Shown here: positions 52,242 through 60,475 of the stretch, piece after piece | Layout: each line of letters starts with the position of its first letter | Numbering within the stretch: position 1 is the stretch's first letter | Assembly: GCF_003339505.1 (NCBI RefSeq) | Contig: NZ_QPIW01000021.1 | Span: forward strand, 50,350 to 114,349 | DNA length: 64,000 nucleotides | Direction: 5' to 3' | Origin: Runella aurantiaca | Lineage (GTDB): Bacteria; Bacteroidota; Bacteroidia; Cytophagales; Spirosomataceae | Translations under genes and position numbers: made by a program | Notes under the pieces: generated by a model | Told to the model about the DNA's origin: nothing | Databases searched by the model: none | The model's input: only the letters and a program-made list of their open reading frames with translations

Positions 52242-55200
52242 ATGAAATACAGCTTTTTACTGACCACTTTTTTATGGGTGGTTGGCGTGTCGTTATACGC
52301 TCAAAATCAATTGACTGCGATAAAACATCTGGTCAATACTTCTTCCAATCCGCGCAAATTCGTGCGGCTCGAAAACAAAGTTTTCTTTATTGCCAATACC
52401 AATCAGCAGGGAGATGAATGGTGGGTGACCGACGGAACTGAAACGGGCACTCAGCTCTTAAAAGACGTGGTGCCGGGCGTTGGTTCGGGGCTTTACTATG
52501 CCAACGACCTCCCCATCAATCCAACGGTGGTGGCGGATGGGAAATTTTATTTTACGTCTTTACAAGCCGATGGACAATGTGCCGTGTGGCAAAGTGATGG
52601 AACGCCCAATGGTACCGTCCGCCTTACGCAGTGGGGCGTTGCCATTACAGAATTGATGCCACTTAATGGTCAACTTTACATTGCTGATAAGGCCCAAAAA
52701 ATATGGGTTCTTAATCCTTCCACCTTGGCAAGTACCCAACTCGCCGAGCTAGGGTTGGGGAAAAGTGGGGCAGGCTTTTTTCCGCATAATGGCAAAATGT
52801 ACTTCAATAACAGTGGACGCTCGGCGGTGTTCCAAACAGACGGCACGACCACAGGGACGATACGGGTGGGGTATTTTGGTAGTTTTTCTTCAGAACCGAA
52901 AATGTTTGTTTGGCGTGATTATTTGTATTATTACTGTAATGCGTTAAATGATGGACATATTGTTCGGATTAAAAACAACAACCCTGCTACTGCCGAAGTG
53001 GTCTACGCCAGGGGATTTGCCAATCCTAATACCTCCCTTAGCCTTAGCGGTGTGATAGAAATGCAGGTAAAGGAGGATAAGATTCAGATTGTAGAACACA
53101 TCAACTTCGATAGCCCCTCGGTGCGGTTGTTGGAAAGTACCGATGGGTATAACTTCCGTACAATTGATAAAACCGCTTCGCCCGCTTTAGCAAGCAATTT
53201 TTTGTGGATTGATGCCAAATTCTACGGTATTTCAAAGAAGGGAACGCTGGTCATCCGCGACTTTGAGAAGGCTGGAACTACTGAGGTGGCCGATGCTTGG
53301 AAAGTGATTCCTGATGTTATTACAACACTCAAAAAGGTGGGTAATTCTCTTTTAGTGGGTGGAAGCACCGCCGCTGATGTTCCGAAATGGTATAATTTGA
53401 AGGATGGGACATTGGCAGAGGTCGCCGTTGCGCCGTCCAATTACGAACTCCTGGCAGATGCGATGGTTCATTCGGGACGTTTGGCCGCCAATAGCGATAC
53501 AGAGCTGTACAAAACCGATTTGACGACGCTCAAATCGAACATGGTCAAAAACATCAAAACCGTAGGAAATGATGATTTTGAAATAATACGGGTAGGTAAA
53601 AAAGTGTTTTTTCTGACCCGTGATGAAGCAACTGCTGCTGCCTCAACCTCCCTCTGGATAACCGATGGAACCATCAGTGGAACCACCAAAGTAAAAGATA
53701 TACCGAGTATTTCAGTATCAAAAGTGCTGTCAACGTACCAAGATGGTGCTCATTTGTACCTGCAAACTCAGACCGATTCCAATGAAAGTGCTATTTGGGT
53801 AAGTGACGGAACGCCCGAAGGGACGAAGGAGTTAAAACGTTTTGCAGGGAAGAGAACGGAACCCATGAAAGTGGTTGTTTGGGAAAAGCGTCGGATGTTT
53901 CTGCATCCTCACGTTTCGTTTATTTATGATATCGACAGCAAAAATGCCATTGATTTTAAGGTTGGGAGCAATGATAACTTGGGAATTGATTCCAGACAAT
54001 TGTCTAACAAAGTACTTATCAAGGTGGATTATACGTTGTATTCCGTTGATTTTGATGGGAAATTAACGGTGCTCGATGCGAGTGGGTTGATACCCCTGCA
54101 AACATTGGCGGCAACCTCAAACAAAGTATTTTATAATCGCTTTATCAGATTTGATTTCAGCATTGGCGAACCCACTATTGCCCTAATGGCTACCGATGGG
54201 ACTTTGGAAGGAACCAAAGAGGTAAGTCGGTCATTGTACGGCGGGTTTAGTGTACAGGCGCTCAAAACGGACGTTCTCGTTACCTATACATCAGCGGCCA
54301 CTCCAACGCGGATATTGGATGCCGCCATTGTAAATGAAAATACACTCACTTTGAGGAGGGTGATGGCGGGTGGTGCCCGACAAATAGTGGAGATTTTTAT
54401 GTTAGATGATATGGCCGCCTTTCAGTTGGACAATGGCCGTTTTTTTGCGCTTAACCCACGTACAGCCTCGGTTACAGAATTATCGACATTGGCATATTCT
54501 GATAAGGTGATTGTACACGAAGGAGAGCTTTACATTGTAGGGCAGAATTGTAGAAGAATAAATCTTAAAACCTTAGAAACGAGTCTATTGCTGCCGCAAG
54601 ATGATCGATATACTCGGGTGTTTTCATTTTTTCAGGATGGTCGAGACCTTTATTTGTCTTGGGATGGCAGAATCCCTCAGACATGGTTGATTCGTCAGAC
54701 AGAAGTACGTAAACTGGGCGAATTTGTTTTGAACCAACGGCCTTTAGCTTTTAATGGCCGTAAAGCTTTGATGGTTTCTAAAACCGGATATCCTCCTATA
54801 ATGCTTTATACCGCTGATTCTTTAGCAACTCAATTGGCTTATGTGCGGGATGTTGTAAATAACGGAGAAGAAGGTTGGGGCGTTTTTAATAACTATTTGG
54901 TCGTGAGCAGCCTTGATACGCAGGCAGGCGTAGAGCCCTGGACCACCGACGGGACTCCCGAAAACAGCCGCATACTCGATGACTTACAACCAACAATCGA
55001 AAGCTCTTTTCCTTCTCGTTATTTGGTTATCGATGGTAAGCGCCTTATATGTATTGCTGAGGCAGGAGCCATGGGAAAACAACTTTGGGCCTTACGCTCT
55101 CCCATTTTGGCGGTAGAGCCTCCGTTAGTTAATTATCAGTCGTATCTCTATCCCAATCCTGCCTCAACCCATTTTACGGTCATTTCGAAAGTTCCATTCG

Positions 55201-55382
55201 AACCTGCGTCTCGGTTGTTAATATACAATTCAATTGGCCAAATTATTGGACAGCACCGCTTGCCCAACAATGCTACCCAAGTGGAAATAGGCCTGGAAAA
55301 TATAGTTACGGGAATGTATTTTGTGACAATAGACGCAGGTTTAGGCAAAAGGGTTTCCCATAAGCTTGTTGTAATACGATGA
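52242..55382 (+). CDS. Second giant ELWxxDGT-repeat protein with T9SS C-terminal domain
   Basis: A 1046-residue paralogue starting 3 bp after the first, surely on the same transcript. The signal peptide is MKYSFLLTTFLWVVGVSLYA. Repeats include EWWVTDGTETGTQLLKDVVP, AVWQSDGTPNGT, AVFQTDGTTTGT, SLWITDGTISGT, AIWVSDGTPEGT, ALMATDGTLEGT and EPWTTDGTPENS, about one per 120 residues. The C-terminal sorting domain (LYPNPASTHFTVI, LLIYNSIGQII, VTGMYFVTI) directs it through type IX secretion. The pair may form a surface complex or bind the same polymer; no activity is visible. Confidence 0.88.
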   Translation: MKYSFLLTTFLWVVGVSLYAQNQLTAIKHLVNTSSNPRKFVRLENKVFFIANTNQQGDEWWVTDGTETGTQLLKDVVPGVGSGLYYANDLPINPTVVADGKFYFTSLQADGQCAVWQSDGTPNGTVRLTQWGVAITELMPLNGQLYIADKAQKIWVLNPSTLASTQLAELGLGKSGAGFFPHNGKMYFNNSGRSAVFQTDGTTTGTIRVGYFGSFSSEPKMFVWRDYLYYYCNALNDGHIVRIKNNNPATAEVVYARGFANPNTSLSLSGVIEMQVKEDKIQIVEHINFDSPSVRLLESTDGYNFRTIDKTASPALASNFLWIDAKFYGISKKGTLVIRDFEKAGTTEVADAWKVIPDVITTLKKVGNSLLVGGSTAADVPKWYNLKDGTLAEVAVAPSNYELLADAMVHSGRLAANSDTELYKTDLTTLKSNMVKNIKTVGNDDFEIIRVGKKVFFLTRDEATAAASTSLWITDGTISGTTKVKDIPSISVSKVLSTYQDGAHLYLQTQTDSNESAIWVSDGTPEGTKELKRFAGKRTEPMKVVVWEKRRMFLHPHVSFIYDIDSKNAIDFKVGSNDNLGIDSRQLSNKVLIKVDYTLYSVDFDGKLTVLDASGLIPLQTLAATSNKVFYNRFIRFDFSIGEPTIALMATDGTLEGTKEVSRSLYGGFSVQALKTDVLVTYTSAATPTRILDAAIVNENTLTLRRVMAGGARQIVEIFMLDDMAAFQLDNGRFFALNPRTASVTELSTLAYSDKVIVHEGELYIVGQNCRRINLKTLETSLLLPQDDRYTRVFSFFQDGRDLYLSWDGRIPQTWLIRQTEVRKLGEFVLNQRPLAFNGRKALMVSKTGYPPIMLYTADSLATQLAYVRDVVNNGEEGWGVFNNYLVVSSLDTQAGVEPWTTDGTPENSRILDDLQPTIESSFPSRYLVIDGKRLICIAEAGAMGKQLWALRSPILAVEPPLVNYQSYLYPNPASTHFTVISKVPFEPASRLLIYNSIGQIIGQHRLPNNATQVEIGLENIVTGMYFVTIDAGLGKRVSHKLVVIR

Positions 55383-55393
55383 AATAGAAAAAA

Positions 55394-55421
55394 TTGGGGA
55401 GGGAATATTTCCTTACCCCAA
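55394..55421 (-). terminator. Terminator overlapping the stop of the HD-oxygenase gene
   Basis: Imperfect hairpin (TTGGGG with CCCCAA, extended by GGGA/TTCC). On the minus strand it is followed by six T. It includes the stop codon of the minus-strand gene and lies just after the converging plus-strand gene. Confidence 0.65.
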
Positions 55422-55964
55422 CACCTCTTCGCACAATTTTAAGTATGTTTCCAAGTCAGGCTTGGGCAATCCGGTCACTTTGGCGGCTTCATCCCAGCGG
55501 CGCATTTGGATAATAAGTTCAAAATAAGGGTTTTGTTCAAAGGCTTCGGCTTCTTCGGCCTGCATGGGCCCACCCTGAAATTCGAGCGTTTTGCGGCTGG
55601 CATCTGATAGTCCCGCGAAGTATTTTGGGTTTTTGTAGGTCAAATACCGCTTGGCATTGACGTGATTGGCGACGAGAATGCATACTTTTTCGGGAAATCC
55701 CTGGTCGCGCAGCCAATCGGCGGCCACTTCTTCGTGGTCTTTGCGCCCATACATCTCCATCAGTTCTTCTTCCTTTTCGGTTGGCATCAAATGGCCGATG
55801 TCGTGCAAAAAAGCCGCGGCCTGTACTTCTTTGTCAAAGCCACCTTTGCGAGCTAAATCCGCTCCTTGCGCGGCGTGTTCAAGTTGGCTTACGTCTTCGC
55901 CGTAGTATTGTTCATCGCCCTGTGATTCAAATAATTGACGAATTTCGGTGATAGATGAAGGCAT
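55413..55964 (-). CDS. PhnZ-like HD-domain protein (mixed-valent diiron oxygenase family)
   Basis: A 183-residue HD-domain protein. The ligand pattern of the oxygenase PhnZ is fully present: Tyr20, Glu23, His30, His54, Asp55, His58, His77, His101 and Asp158, with spacing matching the PhnZ set as I recall it (24, 27, 34, 58, 59, 62, 80, 104, 161). PhnZ oxidatively cleaves the C-P bond of a hydroxy-phosphonate made by PhnY. No phnY or other phosphonate gene is in the window, so this may act on another substrate. Ordinary HD phosphohydrolases lack the Tyr/Glu pair, which favours the oxygenase class. Confidence 0.75.
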   Translation of the reverse strand: MPSSITEIRQLFESQGDEQYYGEDVSQLEHAAQGADLARKGGFDKEVQAAAFLHDIGHLMPTEKEEELMEMYGRKDHEEVAADWLRDQGFPEKVCILVANHVNAKRYLTYKNPKYFAGLSDASRKTLEFQGGPMQAEEAEAFEQNPYFELIIQMRRWDEAAKVTGLPKPDLETYLKLCEEVLG

Positions 55965-56014
55965 ATCGGTGTTTATTTAAGGAAGTAAAAGTAATTGTTT
56001 ATGTCAAAAATTGA

Positions 56015-56046
56015 GCCGCAGTGGGTGAAATAACACCCACTGCGGC
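56015..56046 (-). terminator. Terminator of the propeller/phosphoesterase gene
   Basis: A perfect 13-bp hairpin (GCCGCAGTGGGTG with CACCCACTGCGGC, loop AAATAA) just past the minus-strand stop, followed on that strand by CTCAATTTTT. It ends transcription of the phosphoesterase gene. Confidence 0.9.
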
Positions 56047-56047
56047 C

Positions 56048-58762
56048 TTAGTTATTTTGTTGCCTATAATGCTCCTTGCGCTGCTCATTGGGGTCATCCA
56101 TTTTAGGGCCCGGCTTGGCGGTTTTCCAGTCATACGTTTTTTTGTAAATCTCCATTGCCTTGTCCACGTCATAAATACGTTTGTCGGGAATGAGCATTTG
56201 GTAGGGGGTAAAATCGGGCTTGTCCGTAAAAAAATCCTGAAGTAAGGAGGCCGTTGCGTCGTATTGGTTGACGTAGGGCACACCCAATGTATTATAAACT
56301 ACTTTCAAAATGGACCCGAAATTGGCATGCGTATGCGATACATGGCCGCGCTTTACGTAAGGCCCCGCCAGCATCAATACTGAGCGGTGCGCGTCGATGT
56401 GGTCCACGCCCCCCTGCGGGTCGTCTTCGGTGATCACCACGAGCATATTTTTCCAATACGGCGTATGCGAAAGAAATTGCAGGATTCGGCCCAATGAAAT
56501 GTCATTATCGGCCATAAAAGAATGGGGATAGGGAAACCCTGCTTCCGGACGGATGCCCGCGCCGTGGTCATTGGGAAGTTGGAGGGCAATCAGTCGGGGC
56601 AAGTCCACTTTTTTGCCCTTTTGGGGAGTCAGCCATTTTTCGGTAAATTCTTTCTCAAACTGGTCCATTCGGAGCCAATCAGGGATGTTCATGTCAAACC
56701 CAGCGTAGTTGCGCGAGGTATGTTCAAAAACAGCTTTTTGCAAAGGAAACACCACGGGCTGCCGGGCGCCGTACTCAAAATGGTTCCATTCCTCCGCGAC
56801 GGCGGCAAACTCATTTCCTTCCCCAAAATTATAAAAGGGGATTTTTTTGCGCTCTAAGGCTTCCCACAGCCCGCCGATCTCGTTGTAGTCTTCGGGGTCA
56901 ATGCCGCCCGTTGCTTTTGGAAAGCGCCGTCCGGGGGCTTTAGAGAATGCATTGAAGCTAGAAGAGTGGTTGGAATTGGCTTCGACCCATTCGTTGGGGA
57001 TGACGCCCATCATCCAATGGTGGCCGTGAATGGATGCATCCGAATCGCAGTAAAAATTATCAGAATACGCAAATTGTTGGGCAATGCGCAGGTGATTGGG
57101 CATCACATCTACCTGATGCAAAGTGTCCGTTTTTGTCGTTACCGTAACATTTGTTCCGTACCGAGCGAGCGTCGGGTCACCTTTTGAAAGCTGCCCCAGG
57201 ACTTCATCGTACGTGCGGTTCTCTTTGGTGATGTACACAATATATTTGATGGGACTTGTCCGTGTACCCGGAAGGGGAGGAAGCGGATTTTTACCGTCGT
57301 CGGTGACGGATACGGTCTCAAAAGTATTGTCGATGGCTTGTTGTGTCCATTTTTTCAATTCGGTGGGTGTCGGGAGCGTAACTTTTTGGAATGTTCCGAG
57401 TTGAATGTCACCGATGTAGGTTCCCCGGTCTGGTTTTACAAAACCCTTCCCGCCGTTTTGACCCGCGCCCAATCCCCGGGCAGAGACCACATACAGATTT
57501 TTCTCATCGGGCGATAGTTTCACTTTGGTCGGTCCCCAACCCGTGGGAATCAATCCCTTTACGCGACGGGTGGGTAAATCAACCACCGCTACCGCATTGA
57601 AGCCCAAAAGGGCCACATATAGCGTTTTTTCGTCTTGGGTAAGTGCCATCCCGAAGGGCATCAATCCTCGGTACTTGTCAATGCCTGGATGTACTTTCAG
57701 GGCGATATGCCCCGCGATTTTGCGCGTTTGGCAGTCGATAATCGAAATATTATCATTGGTGGCGTTGGAAACGTAGGCAAAGCGTTTTCCGACCGCAACG
57801 GAGTTGGGACTTGCGCCGCCCACGATTTCGGCTTCTTCGATCATTTCCCCGATCTGATGTCCGGTCTTAAATTTTCCGGTGACTTTGTTGGTGGTTAAGT
57901 TTACCATCCAAACGCTCATGGCTTCGGGCACGAGTGGGCTACCCAAGCCTGGGATTTTTCGCCCTTCCACTTCTACGCCCTCAATAGATGCTTTGGTGGC
58001 GGTTGCGTAAGGCGGAAACTTAAGCATCATGGTGTCTTTGTTTTTGGGCGTTACGCCCGGCACCAATGGATAGGCATATAAGCCGACATTGGCCACAAAC
58101 GCGTATTTTTTGTCGGGACTTAACGAAAGCCCAAACGGCTGCCGACCTACGGGAATGGAAGCCGTGATTTTTTTGGTGGTCAAATCAATCCGCACCATTC
58201 TGAAATGCGCTCGGTCAAGTACCAGCAGTTCGTTTTTGGCAGAATTTAGGATTAAGTCTGAGGTAAAGCTTTCTTCAAAGTTTTGATTATCAAAGGTTTG
58301 GTTGAGTGAAATGTCGTCAATTTTCTCCTTTTTTTCGGTATCAAAAATGACTATATTCCCCTTGTCGCCGCCGCTCAAATACACAATTCTGGAATCGGGC
58401 GCAAAGGCAGCACCCAAAAATGTGGCACCTTTGAAAGGGTCGGCAAACGTTTTGGCATAATCAGGAATGCGGAGGGCCTGACGTGGGTGTTGGGCATCAA
58501 TGAGTGAAACCGCGCCGCTGTGTAGTGCCACGACCCGCCGCCCATCGGGACTGACGGCCAGTCCAAAAGGGTCGTTGGTGATGCGGAGGGTAGTACCTAC
58601 GGGCGTAACGCGCCGTCCGCTGGGCAGCACCGAGTAGCCACCTGTGGTGTCAATTTTGCAATACTCAGATCGGCTCGGTACTTGAAGGGTTTTGATTGTA
58701 CGGAGTTGAGCCGTTAGCAAAAGGGGGAAAAGTAGAAGGGAAAAGGGGAAAAAGAAACGCAT
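56048..58762 (-). CDS. YncE-like beta-propeller fused to alkaline-phosphatase-superfamily phosphoesterase
   Basis: A 904-residue exported fusion. A signal peptide (MRFFFPFSLLLFPLLLTAQ) precedes a YVTN/YncE-type propeller of about 430 residues (AVSPDGRRVVALHSG, LSLSPDKKYAFVANVG, ALTQDEKTLYVALLGF, KLSPDEKNLYVVSARG). After this comes a phosphoesterase domain of the phospholipase C/acid phosphatase family starting IKYIVYITKENRTYDEVLG, with later motifs IALQLPNDHGAG and VVITEDDPQGGVDHIDAHRS that supply metal ligands. Likely a periplasmic or surface phosphatase. The lone gene follows a SusCD operon but is separated from it by a terminator. Confidence 0.9.
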   Translation of the reverse strand: MRFFFPFSLLLFPLLLTAQLRTIKTLQVPSRSEYCKIDTTGGYSVLPSGRRVTPVGTTLRITNDPFGLAVSPDGRRVVALHSGAVSLIDAQHPRQALRIPDYAKTFADPFKGATFLGAAFAPDSRIVYLSGGDKGNIVIFDTEKKEKIDDISLNQTFDNQNFEESFTSDLILNSAKNELLVLDRAHFRMVRIDLTTKKITASIPVGRQPFGLSLSPDKKYAFVANVGLYAYPLVPGVTPKNKDTMMLKFPPYATATKASIEGVEVEGRKIPGLGSPLVPEAMSVWMVNLTTNKVTGKFKTGHQIGEMIEEAEIVGGASPNSVAVGKRFAYVSNATNDNISIIDCQTRKIAGHIALKVHPGIDKYRGLMPFGMALTQDEKTLYVALLGFNAVAVVDLPTRRVKGLIPTGWGPTKVKLSPDEKNLYVVSARGLGAGQNGGKGFVKPDRGTYIGDIQLGTFQKVTLPTPTELKKWTQQAIDNTFETVSVTDDGKNPLPPLPGTRTSPIKYIVYITKENRTYDEVLGQLSKGDPTLARYGTNVTVTTKTDTLHQVDVMPNHLRIAQQFAYSDNFYCDSDASIHGHHWMMGVIPNEWVEANSNHSSSFNAFSKAPGRRFPKATGGIDPEDYNEIGGLWEALERKKIPFYNFGEGNEFAAVAEEWNHFEYGARQPVVFPLQKAVFEHTSRNYAGFDMNIPDWLRMDQFEKEFTEKWLTPQKGKKVDLPRLIALQLPNDHGAGIRPEAGFPYPHSFMADNDISLGRILQFLSHTPYWKNMLVVITEDDPQGGVDHIDAHRSVLMLAGPYVKRGHVSHTHANFGSILKVVYNTLGVPYVNQYDATASLLQDFFTDKPDFTPYQMLIPDKRIYDVDKAMEIYKKTYDWKTAKPGPKMDDPNEQRKEHYRQQNN

Positions 58763-58790
58763 GTTTGGTCAGGAGTTTATTAACAAAAAA

Positions 58791-58825
58791 AATAAAGCAG
58801 GAGATAAACAATCTCCCACTTTATT
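58791..58825 (-). terminator. Terminator of the SusCD operon
   Basis: Hairpin AATAAAGCAGGAGAT with ATCTCCCACTTTATT (one mismatched pair), loop AAACA. On the minus strand it runs into eight T, just past the SusD stop at 58851. Confidence 0.88.
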
Positions 58826-58850
58826 GTGCATTCTTAACCTATTAAAAAAA

Positions 58851-60416
58851 TTATTTCAAAAGCCAAAGCTCATCATTGATGCTCTCAGTAGCTTTGCCGA
58901 ATTGAGCTTGTACCGCAGTTTTATAGTTGGTTTCATTGTAGATACGCTCCGAGTTTGGATATAACCAACGGCGTGGAATGACGCCAGAATTTCCCGTACC
59001 TGGCCCGCCCTTGGCAAAATTGGTTGGGAAGCCAGTACGACGCCAGTTATAGAAGGCTTCCATCCCTGAGTTCATAAAAAAGCCAAGGTATTTTTGATTG
59101 TTGATTTGTTCCAATCCTTTTGCGTTGTTGCCAGCGTATTTTACCGAAGGTTGGGCGTAAAAGTCGGTGAAATTAAATTTGATGGTATAAGATGCCAACG
59201 AAGCATTGGCTCCGTTGCGGGTTTCCAATACGACACTGTTTTCACCGTTTTTAATCTCAAAAAATCCTTGAGAAGCCTGAATTCCTTTGGTGTACCAATC
59301 TTCGGCATTTGCCGTAACCCAGCCCCGGTTGGCGGCTTCGGCAATGTTGAAACACATTTCGATGTAGCCGATTTGGATGGTTGCTTCTGGAGAATAGTTT
59401 TTGTAATAACGGTTACGGTTGATGTACGAATATTGGCCAGCCAGTGCTTTCGTAGACATATCGTCCAAGCTTTCGGCAGGATTTGCCCCCACAAAGGCGG
59501 CGAAGTCCGTTTGGACAAGGCCTTTTTTCAACTGGGCTTCTGCGGGCTCGGCAATGTAGAACAGACGCGGGTCTTGGGTCGCTTTAAGGAGGTCTATGTT
59601 GGTGGTCGACATCTGCTGGCGTGTGGCATCAAACCCGAAGTTGTCGGGGTTGATGGGGTATTTGTTGTACGTAGCATTGTACTTGTACGCCATATTGTCG
59701 GCCATTCCCGTCATGATTGGGTATTTAGCGGGATTGTTGATTACTTCGGCAAATTTACCTTTGATGTTTAGTTCTGCGTCGCTTTCTTTCTTGCTCAGCG
59801 AAACCAACACGCGCAGTTTGAAGGTATTTACCACTTTTTGCCAAGCACGAAGATTGTTGCTCAAGTAAATATCACCTTGCAAAGAAATATCTCCCGCGGC
59901 AATCAATTTGGTCAAGTCATCGTTTGATTCATCGAGCCATTTGAGCGACTGCACGTAGATTTCCTTTTGCGTATTGTATTTAGGGCTGGTATTTTCGGTG
60001 CCTTTCAGTGCTTCATTCATGGGCAGGTCGCCGATGCGTTGCGTCATCCAAACAAAGAAGTAAGCCTTAAAGAATTTACCCAATGCCGCGTACGGATTGA
60101 GGTCTTTTCCCGTCGATTTTTTGGCTTCTTCCTCCATTTTTACCACGTTTTTAAGCGCGTCAAAATAAGTGCCCGACGTAGTCCAGTCGTATTCGTTGTT
60201 GCCGTAATAGTTATAATTGATGGTATAAAACTGATTCCAACGGGTGTCTTTACCCCAAGGACGTTCGGTCATACTGTTAAGGATACCATTGAATACCAAG
60301 TTAGCAGGCGAACTTGCTGGAACGTTGGGATTGGTTTCCAACTCTTGGAAGGTTTGGCAGCTACTCATGGTCAGAGCGGCAATGGCAAAAATTAAATATA
60401 TTTTATTGATTTTCAT
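58851..60416 (-). CDS. SusD/RagB-like nutrient-binding lipoprotein
   Basis: A 521-residue outer-membrane lipoprotein (lipobox TMSSC, Cys20) of the SusD-like type. It forms the lid over a SusC barrel and captures glycans or peptides. The first lines (TFQELETNPNVPASSPANLVFNG, split here as TFQELETNPNVP and SSPANLVFNG) and the late AFYNWRRTGFPT and RWLYPNSERIYN are standard for the SusD-like_2 group. It lies 59 bp downstream of its SusC partner, in the same operon. The substrate cannot be told from sequence. Confidence 0.95.
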   Translation of the reverse strand: MKINKIYLIFAIAALTMSSCQTFQELETNPNVPASSPANLVFNGILNSMTERPWGKDTRWNQFYTINYNYYGNNEYDWTTSGTYFDALKNVVKMEEEAKKSTGKDLNPYAALGKFFKAYFFVWMTQRIGDLPMNEALKGTENTSPKYNTQKEIYVQSLKWLDESNDDLTKLIAAGDISLQGDIYLSNNLRAWQKVVNTFKLRVLVSLSKKESDAELNIKGKFAEVINNPAKYPIMTGMADNMAYKYNATYNKYPINPDNFGFDATRQQMSTTNIDLLKATQDPRLFYIAEPAEAQLKKGLVQTDFAAFVGANPAESLDDMSTKALAGQYSYINRNRYYKNYSPEATIQIGYIEMCFNIAEAANRGWVTANAEDWYTKGIQASQGFFEIKNGENSVVLETRNGANASLASYTIKFNFTDFYAQPSVKYAGNNAKGLEQINNQKYLGFFMNSGMEAFYNWRRTGFPTNFAKGGPGTGNSGVIPRRWLYPNSERIYNETNYKTAVQAQFGKATESINDELWLLK

Positions 60417-60475
60417 CGTCTTAAAGTTTTGTACGAAGGATTGGTTTTCATTTACAGTTTGCCAATAGCAATCTC

